DNA of 64,000 nt from Sphaerobacteraceae bacterium (lineage in GTDB: Bacteria > Chloroflexota > Chloroflexia > Thermomicrobiales > Thermomicrobiaceae): the NCBI GenBank assembly GCA_007695115.1, contig REEK01000170.1, positions 62,001 to 126,000 on the forward strand, read 5' to 3'. The position numbers and the translations under genes are program-made. The notes below the pieces were generated by a model, which saw only the letters and a program-made list of their open reading frames with translations, ran no database searches and had not been told where the DNA came from. Positions 34,658 through 43,602 of the stretch are shown piece after piece. Each line of letters begins with the position of its first letter. Within the stretch, counting starts at the first letter, position 1.

Positions 34658-35689
34658 ATGTCGTGGTTCGAACTTCTGGATGAACTGTGCAGTATTCCCG
34701 GGCCGACTGGTCAGGAAGCCGAAGTCATGGAATGGTGCGAAAAGCGCTGGACGTCCGCGGTTGAGTCGATCGAACGATCGCCCACCGGCAACCTGTATGC
34801 GCGAGTCGGCGGTACAGGCCGGAAGGTGCTGATCCAGGCGCACGCCGACGAAATCGGATTCATGGTGCGCAGTATCGATGAGAATGGATTCCTTCACCTT
34901 GCCACCGCGCAGGTCATGGATGACCCGGCCAAGCGATTTCCCATCGGCCAACCTGCCCTGGTGCTGGGCCGCCACGGGCCAGTGGAAGGGTTGCTGGCCA
35001 CGGCCACCGGGCACGTTCTCACCGAGGACCAGCGCAACAAAGCCGGGATGTCCTACCAGGATTTCTGGGTCGATATCGGGGCCAGTTCCAGGGAGAGCGC
35101 CGAATCACTCGGTGTCCATCCCGGCGCACGGGTGATCTGGAATCCTCCGATGCGGCAACTCGGCTCGAAGATCTACGGCAAAGCGATCGACGATCGCATG
35201 CTCATCGCCCTGATGACGAAGTTACTCGAAGACGGAGTTGCGGATTCGTTGAATTGCCAGTTGAGTTTCGCCGTGACCGTCCAGGAGGAGAACGGGCTGA
35301 TCGGCGCCAATGCGTTGTTCCGTGACATGAAGCCGGATGTCGCCCTGGCCCTCGATGTCGGGCTGGCCGGAGACATCCCACTCGTGGCCGACACCACCAT
35401 GCCAACTGGTCTCGGCAAGGGCCCAATCCTCGTCCACAAAGACGCATCAACCCACTATAGCCGTGAGATCATCTGGGAACTGGTCGACGTCGCAGAGGCC
35501 AACGGCATCCCGGTGCAACATGCGATCTTCGAACGATTCGGTAGCGACGGCGCGCAGTTCATCCGTCACGGAATTCCTGCGGTCCTGCTGGCCCCGCCGA
35601 CTCGATACACGCACTCTCCGTTCGAAATGATCGAGGAATCAGACCTGGACGCGACCGTGGAACTCTTGCGACATTACGTCACGAAGTAG
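34658..35689 (+). CDS. M42 family metallo-aminopeptidase
   Basis: 343 residues, cytosolic dinuclear metallopeptidase of the glutamyl aminopeptidase/TET type. Metal and catalytic motifs: IQAHADEIGFMVRSID (His and Asp ligands), KAIDDRMLIAL, the Glu pair in TVQEENGLIGA, ALDVGLAGDIP, and the final His in TRYTHSPFEMIEESD. N-terminus MSWFELLDELCSIPGPTGQE is typical. ATG 34658 is chosen over an in-frame TTG at 34631 for homology; AGGAG lies 13 bases upstream, which is rather far. It is followed 54 bases later by the M81 gene. Confidence 0.88.
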   Translation: MSWFELLDELCSIPGPTGQEAEVMEWCEKRWTSAVESIERSPTGNLYARVGGTGRKVLIQAHADEIGFMVRSIDENGFLHLATAQVMDDPAKRFPIGQPALVLGRHGPVEGLLATATGHVLTEDQRNKAGMSYQDFWVDIGASSRESAESLGVHPGARVIWNPPMRQLGSKIYGKAIDDRMLIALMTKLLEDGVADSLNCQLSFAVTVQEENGLIGANALFRDMKPDVALALDVGLAGDIPLVADTTMPTGLGKGPILVHKDASTHYSREIIWELVDVAEANGIPVQHAIFERFGSDGAQFIRHGIPAVLLAPPTRYTHSPFEMIEESDLDATVELLRHYVTK

Positions 35690-35743
35690 CAGCCCGCAAA
35701 ACCCGACAGGAAGTCGACCAGAATTGGCGAAGGGAGCCATCTC

Positions 35744-37264
35744 ATGACGCTGCGAATCGTAACCGGCGGAATCTCTCAGGAGACCAATACCTTTCAGTGG
35801 GAACCAACTTCCCTCGAAGATTTCCAGAAAGGCTCCAGTGCCATCCATCGGGGTCAGGGAATCCTCGATCTGGAAGGCACCGGAACCATTTACGGCGGAA
35901 TCATCGCCGAGGCGAAGAAGCACGACGTCGAACTCATCCCGACGACATTCGGTCGATCAGTTCCCGGTGGACGGGTATCCCGCGAAGCGTTCGAGACGAT
36001 GGCGGGCGAGATCGTTGACGGCATCAAGAACGCTGGAGAGATCGATGGCGTCCTGCTCGGCATCCACGGCGCAATGGCTCTGGAGCACGATCACGACGGC
36101 GAGGGCCCCCTTCTCAAGGCGATCCGTGATGTCGTCGGGCCGGATCTTCCGATCATCGCTCCGCTCGATCTGCACACCAATCTGTCCGAACAGATGATGG
36201 AACTTGCCACGGCCTTCGTCGGATACAAGGAGTATCCGCACATCGACACGCCAGAGACCGGCGCTCGCGCGATGGAGATGCTGGTTGAGACACTCCAGGG
36301 CAAGATCAAGCCAGTAATGCGACACGTGAAGGTCCCGGTCATCGCTCCGAACCAGTCGATGGTCACCACCTGGCAGTCACCACTGAAGACGATCATCGAT
36401 CGTGCCCGGGAGATGGAGCAAGAAGCAGGCGTCGTCGCCGCAACCGTACTCGGCGGGTTCCCCTTCTCCGACGTTCCATACACCAGCATTTCGACAATCG
36501 TTGTCACCGATAACGATCCGGAACTCGCTCAGAAGTACGCCGAGGAGCTGGCCCAGATGGCCTGGGATCTCCGCGCAGACTTCGAGATCGATCCGGTGCC
36601 CGTGGACGACGCCATCCAGGAGGCCATGAACGGCCCAGAGGGAAGCGTTTATGTGCTGGCCGACATCTCCGATTCCGGAGCGAGCGGGACAGCCGGAGAT
36701 GGCACCGCAATTCTCGCCGGACTGCTTCGCAACAACGCGAAAAGCGCGGCCGTCGCCCAGATCATGGACAAAGAAGCGGTGCAGACCTGCATCGAAGCCG
36801 GAGTCGGCAGTACGGTGACGCTCAACGTTGGTGGAAAGCATGATGGCCTGCACGGAGATCCTGTGGAAGTAACCGGCAAGGTCCGGCTGATCCACGAAGG
36901 CAGCTTCCTGATGGCCGGCCCGATGGGTGCCGGAACCGTTGCTGGACGAGGCAAGACGGTGGTTCTGGAGATCAACGGACGTGGCGGTATCGAGCTCCAG
37001 ATCTCCGAACTGCGTGGTCATCCCAACGACCACAACTACTTCAGGGCCTTCGGAATAGAGCCAACGGAGCGGCGGATTCTGGTGCTCAAGAGTGCCGCCC
37101 ACTTCCGAGCCGCCTTCGAACCGATCGCCACGAAGGTGATCGAGATCGATGCGCCCGGTATCAGTAGCCCGAAACTCGCCGAGCAGTTCGACTATAAGAA
37201 CCTGCGCCGGCCGATGTATCCGCTCGAGAAGGATTTCGACTGGTCTCCGGCTCAGGCACGGTAG
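35744..37264 (+). CDS. M81 family (MlrC-like) metallopeptidase
   Basis: 506 residues with both M81 halves. The N-terminal part (about 1-290) has RIVTGGISQETNTFQWEPT, LGIHGAMALEHDHDGEG, IIAPLDLHTNLSEQMME (Asp/His metal ligands) and YKEYPHIDTPETGARA. The C-terminal part has VLADISDSGASGTAGDGT and RILVLKSAAHFRAAFEPIA. MlrC finishes breakdown of linearised microcystin in sphingomonads, but most M81 proteins have no known substrate. It lies between an M42 aminopeptidase and a serine hydrolase of the fold to which MlrB belongs. Confidence 0.88.
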   Translation: MTLRIVTGGISQETNTFQWEPTSLEDFQKGSSAIHRGQGILDLEGTGTIYGGIIAEAKKHDVELIPTTFGRSVPGGRVSREAFETMAGEIVDGIKNAGEIDGVLLGIHGAMALEHDHDGEGPLLKAIRDVVGPDLPIIAPLDLHTNLSEQMMELATAFVGYKEYPHIDTPETGARAMEMLVETLQGKIKPVMRHVKVPVIAPNQSMVTTWQSPLKTIIDRAREMEQEAGVVAATVLGGFPFSDVPYTSISTIVVTDNDPELAQKYAEELAQMAWDLRADFEIDPVPVDDAIQEAMNGPEGSVYVLADISDSGASGTAGDGTAILAGLLRNNAKSAAVAQIMDKEAVQTCIEAGVGSTVTLNVGGKHDGLHGDPVEVTGKVRLIHEGSFLMAGPMGAGTVAGRGKTVVLEINGRGGIELQISELRGHPNDHNYFRAFGIEPTERRILVLKSAAHFRAAFEPIATKVIEIDAPGISSPKLAEQFDYKNLRRPMYPLEKDFDWSPAQAR

Positions 37265-37304
37265 TCGATCAGGCAGGTATTCAAACGGTCAGAAAGGGGA
37301 ATAG

Positions 37305-38429
37305 ATGGCTACAGATACATCCACCGGGTACGTGCCCGGTGCAAACGAATGGAAGTCGGTCAGTCCGGAAGACGTCGGCATGAGCGCGGACGGTATCCAG
37401 GAGGCGATCCGGTTTCACACCGACGAAATCGGAACCTCACAGTTCAGGGATGGCCGGGAGATCCTTGGTGAGCTCGCCGGTCGAACAGACGCCGAGATGC
37501 CATCCGATGAGCCCTACGCAGGGGTGATAGGTCCCATCAAGCGACGTGGGCCGGAGAACGGCGCAATCCTGCGGCATGGCCACCTGGTGGCGGAGTGGGG
37601 CAACACCTGGCAGATCGATATGACCTATAGCGTTGCCAAGAGCTACCTGGCCACGATGGCAGGACTTGCACTCGATCGCGGGCTGATTCGCGACGTCAAC
37701 GACCGTGTCGGTGACTACGTGGTCGATGGCAGCTTCGACAGCGAACACAACAGCCAGATCACCTGGAGACACCTGCTGCATCAATCGAGCGAGTGGGAAG
37801 GCACGCTCTGGGGCAAGCCCGACTGGTGCGATCGCCCCGAGATGCCGCCCGGATACTGGCATGAGCGTGAGCTTCAGACGCCTGGTAGTCGATACAAGTA
37901 CAACGATGTCCGGGTCAATCTTCTGGCGCTCTGCCTTACTCACGTCTGGCGTCGTCCACTGGCGCAGGTGTGCAAGGAATTCATCATGGATCCGATTCAG
38001 GCCTCTCCAACCTGGCGCTGGAACGGGTATTTCAATTCATGGATCGAACTCGATGGTCTGCACATGCAGGTTGTCAGCGGTGGTTCTCACTGGGGCGGTG
38101 GTTTCTGGAGCCATACCCGGGATCATCTGCGCTTCGGGCTGCTCAACCTCCGACGCGGAAACTGGGGCGGTCAGCAACTCATCTCTGACGAGTGGTATCA
38201 GCAGGCACTGGCGCCGTCAGAGACGTTCAAGTCCTACGGGTACATGTGGTGGCTGAACACAGACAAGGATCAGATGCCCAGTGCTCCGGAGTCGGCGTTT
38301 GCCGCACGCGGAATGGGTGCCAACATCATTTACATCGACCCGGAGAACGATCTTGTGGCGATGACCCGTTGGATCGATTCCGAGCAGTTCGACGGCTTCG
38401 TCAAACGACTGCTCGCGTCCATCAAGTAG
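37305..38429 (+). CDS. beta-lactamase-fold serine hydrolase
   Basis: 374 residues of the class C beta-lactamase/esterase/DD-peptidase group. The nucleophile motif is S109-V-A-K112 (MTYSVAKSYLATMAGLALDR), the second motif appears as Y-N-D in SRYKYNDVRVNLLAL (Asp where Asn is usual), and the third region is FAARGMGANIIYIDP. No signal peptide, so probably cytosolic. It starts 40 bases after the M81 gene behind AAAGGGG, likely the same operon. Function could be peptidase, amidase or esterase. Confidence 0.8.
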   Translation: MATDTSTGYVPGANEWKSVSPEDVGMSADGIQEAIRFHTDEIGTSQFRDGREILGELAGRTDAEMPSDEPYAGVIGPIKRRGPENGAILRHGHLVAEWGNTWQIDMTYSVAKSYLATMAGLALDRGLIRDVNDRVGDYVVDGSFDSEHNSQITWRHLLHQSSEWEGTLWGKPDWCDRPEMPPGYWHERELQTPGSRYKYNDVRVNLLALCLTHVWRRPLAQVCKEFIMDPIQASPTWRWNGYFNSWIELDGLHMQVVSGGSHWGGGFWSHTRDHLRFGLLNLRRGNWGGQQLISDEWYQQALAPSETFKSYGYMWWLNTDKDQMPSAPESAFAARGMGANIIYIDPENDLVAMTRWIDSEQFDGFVKRLLASIK

Positions 38430-38456
38430 TCGGACACACGGCAAAAGTAGCAACAA

Positions 38457-38485
38457 AAAGCGCCGGAGCAATGCTCCGGCGCTTT
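38457..38485. terminator. bidirectional terminator
   Basis: Perfect 14-base arms (AAAGCGCCGGAGCA/TGCTCCGGCGCTTT) around one A, with A-run and T-run at either side. It separates the convergent serine hydrolase and 1047-residue Asp-box genes. Confidence 0.85.
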
Positions 38486-38514
38486 CTTCGTTATCAGAGA
38501 ACTGATTCAGAACG

Positions 38515-41500
38515 TTACGGTGCGACCGGTGGCACGTTGGCTCCGGACACCTTATCGGTAAACGCCTTGACGTCTTCCGATACGATCTGCGCCAGACGGG
38601 ACTTCTGGGCGTCTAGCTGCTCGCTGAGGAGATTGAAGACCTCCTCGGCACCAGCAGTCGGACGGGCGTCGGATTCGTCGATCATCGACGTCAGCGACAG
38701 GAACTTCTCGCGAATCTTCGCTTCACCCGGCTGAGCAGCGCCAGCGTCCACCTGGGTCAACTCGGCTTCAACCGAGGCCAGCTTCTCCTTGAGTTCATCG
38801 GCAGCAGAGCGGACGCCGTCTGGATCGTCTCCAGCATCGGCTCGTTTGGCCCACTGTTCGACCTGCTCGCGGATCGACTTGATCTGATTGATCGCCTCGT
38901 TCGTGGAGGAAACCAGGTCACGGATGTTGCTCTTCATCTCGAACTGAGCCTGCAGATCTTCATCGCTGGACTTGAGCCGTGGATCTCGCAGAATCCGGAA
39001 TGATTCCGTCATCGACTCGTCTCCAACAGTGAGGCGAACCTGATACTCACCCGGCGTCACGCGCGGGGAGACCGCTTCTTCGGCTCGCTGAATCCGCTTG
39101 TCTTTTCCGCCCTCAGAGTCGAGCGGTGTTGCACCCTTCGTCCGCAGATTCCAGAGGAACCGGTTGGAGCCCGCGTTGGCGGGTGCCCAAGGTGCTTCTT
39201 CGCTCTTGCTGGAGTAACTGTTTAGCTCGTTGCCGTCAGCGTCCAGGAACGTCAGCGTCACTTCTTCCTCTGGCTTATCACCGAGATAGTAGTGAACGAT
39301 GACCCCATCCGGAGGGTTGTTTCCAGCGTCGAGGAACAATCGCTGATCCTGACCGGAAGCATCCTTCTTGAGACGGTAGGAGATCGTTATCGGGCCGTTC
39401 ATCATGAAGTTGAGATCTTCTGGATCACTCGATGCGCCGAACGCACGGCCATAGAAGCGATACTTGTAGGTATCCCGTGGCTTGAACAGATGCGCGCTCT
39501 TGGATGCCAGATCATCCTGCATCTGCCGGAGCGGGCTAATGTCGTCCAGGATCCAGAACGATCGCCCATGCGTTGCCGCAACCAGGTCGCCATTCTTGAC
39601 GATCAGGTCGTAGATCGGCACGATCGGCAGATTTGTATCCAGCCAGTGCCAGTTGCCGCCGTCATCGAGCGAGACGTACACGCCCAGCTCAGTGCCGACG
39701 AACAACAGGCCTCGGCGCTCCGGATCCTCGCGAATCGCCCGGGTGAAATCGTCATCCGGGATACCGTTGTTGATCCGCGTCCAGGTCTCACCGTAGTCAT
39801 TGGTCTTGTAGAGATACGGACGGTTGTCGTCATGCTTGTACATCGTGGCTGCAATGTAGGCGGTTGCCGGATCATGTGGCGATGCCTCGATCATGCTGAT
39901 CATCGCCCACTCTGGAAGGTCACCTGGAGTGATGTTCTTCCAGTTCTCGCCGCCATCACGGGAGATGTGCACCAGGCCATCGTCGGAGCCTGCCCAGTAG
40001 ACACCCTGTTCATGTGGCGATTCCACGAAAGCGAAGATCGTGCAGTAGATCTCGGCACCACTGTTGTCAGCGGTAATCGGCCCACCGGAGTTCTGCAGCT
40101 TGTCCGGGTCGTTGCGAGTCAGATCCGGGCTGATCACCTGGTAGCTATGTCCGAGATCGGTCGACTTGTGGACATACTGCGATGCGATGAACATCGTCTT
40201 CGGATCGTGTGGCGAGAATTCGAGCGGGAACGTCCACTGGAATCGATACTTCAGATGGATCGCTCCGGCACCGAATCCATGAACTTCCGGCCACGCCGTG
40301 ATGTTTCGGCGCTGATCCTCTTCCGGGTCCCAGTTGACCAGCCGGCCATGACCAAGTCCCGTGCCGATTCCGCCACCGAGCACCTTGTATGGTGCTTCTG
40401 GCTGAACCCGCATGTAGCCACTCTCGCCGCCACCGGGCTCGTAGTAGTTCTTCCAGCTGATCGCGCCTTCTGCGTCCGCCATCGGCAGGCGCATGGCGAA
40501 GTTGTCCTGCTGCGAACCGTAGATCCGGTATGGGAAGTGGTTGTCAGCTTCGACATGATAGAACTGCGCGGTCGGCTGGTTCATACAGGATGACCAGCTC
40601 TTGCCACCATCCAGCGAGACCACAGCACCGCCATCGTTACCTTCGATCATGCGGAGCGGGTTGTTCGGATCGACCCACAAATCGTGGTTGTCACCGTGTG
40701 GCGTCGGGATCTGCTTGAACGTCTTGCCGCCATCGATGGACTTCAGGAACTGCAGGTTACAGATATAGACGGTATCTGCGTCCTGCGGGTCGGCGTAGAT
40801 GTGCATGTAGTACCACGGTCGCCGACCTACATCGAGATCATCGTTCTCACGACTCCAGGTAGCGCCGAAGTCATCGCTGCGATAGACGCCGGCGTCCTCG
40901 GCTTCGATCTGCGCATACACGCGACCAGCCTTGGCGCCAGACACCGCCACGCCAGACTTGCCCCAGATTCCCTTGGGAAGTCCTTCGTTGCGAGTTATGT
41001 CTTCCCAGGTATCGCCGCCGTCCATCGACCGCCACATACCCGAATCTTCGCCACCACTGACCGCACCGTGCGGCAGTCGCTGGCCTTGCCAGAAGGTCGC
41101 AAAGACGACCCTCGGGTTGCTCGGGTCCATCGAGATGTCGATAGCTCCAGCTTTGTCGCTCTTGTAGAGGACGTGCTCCCAGGTCTTGCCGCCATCGAGC
41201 GTCCGGTAGACACCACGGTCCTCGTTCTGGCCCCACGCATGGCCGAGTGCCGAGACGAAGACCACATCCGGGTTCGCCGGATGAATCTGGATCTCACCGA
41301 TGTGACGGGTTGCTGCGAGGCCGACGTTTGCCCAGGTTCGGCCTCCGTCGGTCGACTTGTAGACACCGTCACCGTGCGAGATGTTACTCCGAATCGCCGT
41401 CTCACCGGTTCCGGCATAGATGACGTTCGGGTCCGAGTGCGAAACTGCGAGCGCACCTACGGCAGATGTCTTGAAAAACCCGTCGGTGACATTCTCCCAG

Positions 41501-41658
41501 TGAGAGCCTGCGTTCGTGGTTTTCCAGACGCCGCCAGCACAGGCGCCGAAATAGAAGGTTCCGAGTTCGGTTGGATGACCGGCAACAGCGACTGTTCGCC
41601 CGGCACGGTGTGGACCAACCAGTCTCCACTCGAGTGACTGGAATGCATTCGCGACCAA
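38515..41658 (-). CDS. large Asp-box propeller protein (VPS10/sialidase-like, photosystem II assembly factor-like)
   Basis: 1047 residues. Two propellers' worth of Asp boxes fill about 1-720: KTTNAGSHWENV, KSTDGGRTWANV, RTLDGGKTWEHV, RSMDGGDTWEDI, RSDDFGATWSRE, VSLDGGKSWSSC, ISRDGGENWKNI, KTNDYGETWTRI and VSLDDGGNWHWL. An Ig-like region follows (SYRLKKDASGQ to GEYQVRLTVGD) and then a helical coiled-coil tail (about 900-1040). The start is TTG at 41658, eight bases after AAGGAG; upstream codons have no homology. No signal peptide is visible. Similar giants are common in Chloroflexota and Acidobacteriota genomes, with unknown substrates. Confidence 0.75.
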   Translation of the reverse strand: MVANAFQSLEWRLVGPHRAGRTVAVAGHPTELGTFYFGACAGGVWKTTNAGSHWENVTDGFFKTSAVGALAVSHSDPNVIYAGTGETAIRSNISHGDGVYKSTDGGRTWANVGLAATRHIGEIQIHPANPDVVFVSALGHAWGQNEDRGVYRTLDGGKTWEHVLYKSDKAGAIDISMDPSNPRVVFATFWQGQRLPHGAVSGGEDSGMWRSMDGGDTWEDITRNEGLPKGIWGKSGVAVSGAKAGRVYAQIEAEDAGVYRSDDFGATWSRENDDLDVGRRPWYYMHIYADPQDADTVYICNLQFLKSIDGGKTFKQIPTPHGDNHDLWVDPNNPLRMIEGNDGGAVVSLDGGKSWSSCMNQPTAQFYHVEADNHFPYRIYGSQQDNFAMRLPMADAEGAISWKNYYEPGGGESGYMRVQPEAPYKVLGGGIGTGLGHGRLVNWDPEEDQRRNITAWPEVHGFGAGAIHLKYRFQWTFPLEFSPHDPKTMFIASQYVHKSTDLGHSYQVISPDLTRNDPDKLQNSGGPITADNSGAEIYCTIFAFVESPHEQGVYWAGSDDGLVHISRDGGENWKNITPGDLPEWAMISMIEASPHDPATAYIAATMYKHDDNRPYLYKTNDYGETWTRINNGIPDDDFTRAIREDPERRGLLFVGTELGVYVSLDDGGNWHWLDTNLPIVPIYDLIVKNGDLVAATHGRSFWILDDISPLRQMQDDLASKSAHLFKPRDTYKYRFYGRAFGASSDPEDLNFMMNGPITISYRLKKDASGQDQRLFLDAGNNPPDGVIVHYYLGDKPEEEVTLTFLDADGNELNSYSSKSEEAPWAPANAGSNRFLWNLRTKGATPLDSEGGKDKRIQRAEEAVSPRVTPGEYQVRLTVGDESMTESFRILRDPRLKSSDEDLQAQFEMKSNIRDLVSSTNEAINQIKSIREQVEQWAKRADAGDDPDGVRSAADELKEKLASVEAELTQVDAGAAQPGEAKIREKFLSLTSMIDESDARPTAGAEEVFNLLSEQLDAQKSRLAQIVSEDVKAFTDKVSGANVPPVAP

Positions 41659-41890
41659 GTGTTCTGCTCCTTTCGGATCGGCGTATTCCCGCGAATAGCG
41701 CCCGAATCCGTAGCTGAAACGTTTGTTGTTCCTGACTGCCAATTGTTCACAGATCCGCCGGACTGTCAACGAATTCGCCCCGGAACAATTCACATGCGCT
41801 AGCCGTTGATAGAATCGAAGAGAAACGATCTCAACGCAACCCGGTTTCACTCAGCAGACTGGCAATCTTCGATTGAGAGTAGATCCGACC

Positions 41891-43168
41891 ATGTCATCGA
41901 ACGATCAGAAACGAGTCCTGATGCTGCTCTCTCCGCAGAGCTACCGGAACGCTGCATTTCTGAAAGCTGGAGAGCGACTCGGGCTGGACGTTATTCAGGT
42001 TGTCGATGTCCCGGAAGCGCTCGCCAGCGAATGGGGAATCAACAATGGCGTCGAGTTCCGGAAACCAGAGCAGGCCGAGCAGAAACTCATGGACAGACTC
42101 GGCAGCGATCCGGTCAATGCGGTGATTTCCCTCGACGATAGTGCGACATTACTCGCCTCGAAAGTCGCCCATCGACTGAACCTGCCGAGCAATGATCCAG
42201 AGGCTGCCCTGGCAGCTCGTGACAAGTGGGTCATGCGGCAGCGCCTTCACGATCACGGTGTTCCAGCCCCAATGGCCTGGCGACACGATCTCGATGCAGA
42301 TCCTGCGACCATCGCGGTCGATGTCCGGTATCCGTGCGTGGTGAAGCCGAATCTCCTGTCCGGAAGCCGGGGGGTGATTCGTGCCAACGACCCCGACGAG
42401 TTCACCAAAGCGTTCGAGCGAACCCGGCAGATTCTGGTCTCTGAGGGATTTACCAACGAGACCGCCGGCATTCTGGTTGAGGACTATCTGCCAGGCATCG
42501 AGGTAGCACTCGAAGGAATTCTCACCGAGGGCAAGTTACAGGTGCTGGCGCTATTCGATAAGCCGGACCCGCTCGAAGGCCCGTTCTTCGAAGAGACGAT
42601 CTATACGACGCCGTCTCGCCTCTCAGACGAGGAGCAGCAAGCAATCGCGACCTGCACTGAGGAAGCATCTGCAGCGCTCGGGCTCCGAACTGGCCCGGTC
42701 CATGCGGAGCTTCGTCTGAATGACATGGGGCCATGGATTATCGAGATCGCCGGTCGGTCGATCGGCGGCCTCTGTTCGACCATCCTCGAGTTCGGCACCG
42801 GGCAGTCGCTCGAAGAGTTGATCCTGCGCCACGCGATCGGTGAGCCAATCTCCGGCGCAGAACGCGGAGATGATGCGGTGGGCGTGATGATGATTCCGAT
42901 ACCGAAGGCCGGAATTCTCCGGGAAGTGTGCGGCGTCGAAGAGGCGAAGCAGGTTCCAGGAGTCACTGGGGTCGAGATCTCGGCTCCGATCAATCATTCG
43001 ATCGTGCCGTTGCCCGAAGGGTCCAGTTATCTGGGATTCATCTTCGCAAAGGGCGATAATGTGGATGACGTAGAAGCGGCGTTGCGAACGGCACACAATG
43101 CCCTGGAATTCCGGATCAGCAGTCAGATTCGATTGACTGCCGACCCGGTGAGTCCGCCATCGCGATGA
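41891..43168 (+). CDS. ATP-grasp family ligase
   Basis: 425 residues. An N-terminal Rossmann-like domain (RVLMLLSPQSYRNAAFLKAG) is followed by the ATP-grasp core: DKWVMRQRLHDHGVPAPMAW, YPCVVKPNLLSGSRGVIRA, ILVEDYLPGIEVALEGIL, VHAELRLNDMGPWIIEIAGR. These match amino-acid ligases and carboxylase-like members that join a carboxylate to an amine through an acyl phosphate. The substrate cannot be told. The stop is six bases from that of the convergent YggX-like gene, so no co-transcribed partner is downstream. Confidence 0.82.
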   Translation: MSSNDQKRVLMLLSPQSYRNAAFLKAGERLGLDVIQVVDVPEALASEWGINNGVEFRKPEQAEQKLMDRLGSDPVNAVISLDDSATLLASKVAHRLNLPSNDPEAALAARDKWVMRQRLHDHGVPAPMAWRHDLDADPATIAVDVRYPCVVKPNLLSGSRGVIRANDPDEFTKAFERTRQILVSEGFTNETAGILVEDYLPGIEVALEGILTEGKLQVLALFDKPDPLEGPFFEETIYTTPSRLSDEEQQAIATCTEEASAALGLRTGPVHAELRLNDMGPWIIEIAGRSIGGLCSTILEFGTGQSLEELILRHAIGEPISGAERGDDAVGVMMIPIPKAGILREVCGVEEAKQVPGVTGVEISAPINHSIVPLPEGSSYLGFIFAKGDNVDDVEAALRTAHNALEFRISSQIRLTADPVSPPSR

Positions 43169-43174
43169 GACCAG

Positions 43175-43507
43175 CTATTTCTTTGCGGGAGCTGCACCCT
43201 TCGACGGGGCGCCACCCTTTGACGAGCCGCCAGCAGCAGCGCCAGCCGGCTGCCAGCCTTCGGGCATCTGGGAGCCTTCGCCGAAGAAGAACTCTTCCAT
43301 ATGCTCGCGCAACACCTTGCGATCGTTCGGATCGGCAGGATTCAGGGCGTAATGGTTGATCATGATCGTCTGATGCTCACGCCACATCTCCCACGCCTGT
43401 TCCGAAATCTCATTGAAGATGCGCTCTCCGAGCGGTCCTGGCACTGGCTGGCGTTCGAGTCCAGGCAATTCGCGTTGGAACTTGTTGCAGAAAACCATTC
43501 GTGCCAT
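43175..43507 (-). CDS. yggX: YggX-like Fe(II)-trafficking/oxidative damage protection protein
   Basis: 110 residues. Residues 1-80 match the YggX fold: RMVFCNKFQRELPGLERQPV, GPLGERIFNEISEQAWEMW, QTIMINHYALNPADPNDRK and HMEEFFFGEG. The conserved Cys (residue 7) sits in FCNKFQRE. E. coli YggX protects Fe-S clusters from oxidants. The last 25 residues are an Ala/Gly/Ser/Lys-rich tail absent in enterobacteria. It is encoded opposite to both neighbours. Confidence 0.88.
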   Translation of the reverse strand: MARMVFCNKFQRELPGLERQPVPGPLGERIFNEISEQAWEMWREHQTIMINHYALNPADPNDRKVLREHMEEFFFGEGSQMPEGWQPAGAAAGGSSKGGAPSKGAAPAKK

Positions 43508-43602
43508 TGCATTATCCTCATCATGACTGAGCGAAAGTCTATTCGAAGCCTACGTGAGCACTCAACAGGCTGTCAATCTGCGTTTCGAACCGGAGGTGCC
43601 CG

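Noticed and set aside
39292-40593. 433-codon plus-strand open frame inside the large Asp-box gene
   Set aside because: It is the complementary strand of a long coding region with clear Asp-box repeats; no ribosome site or homology.
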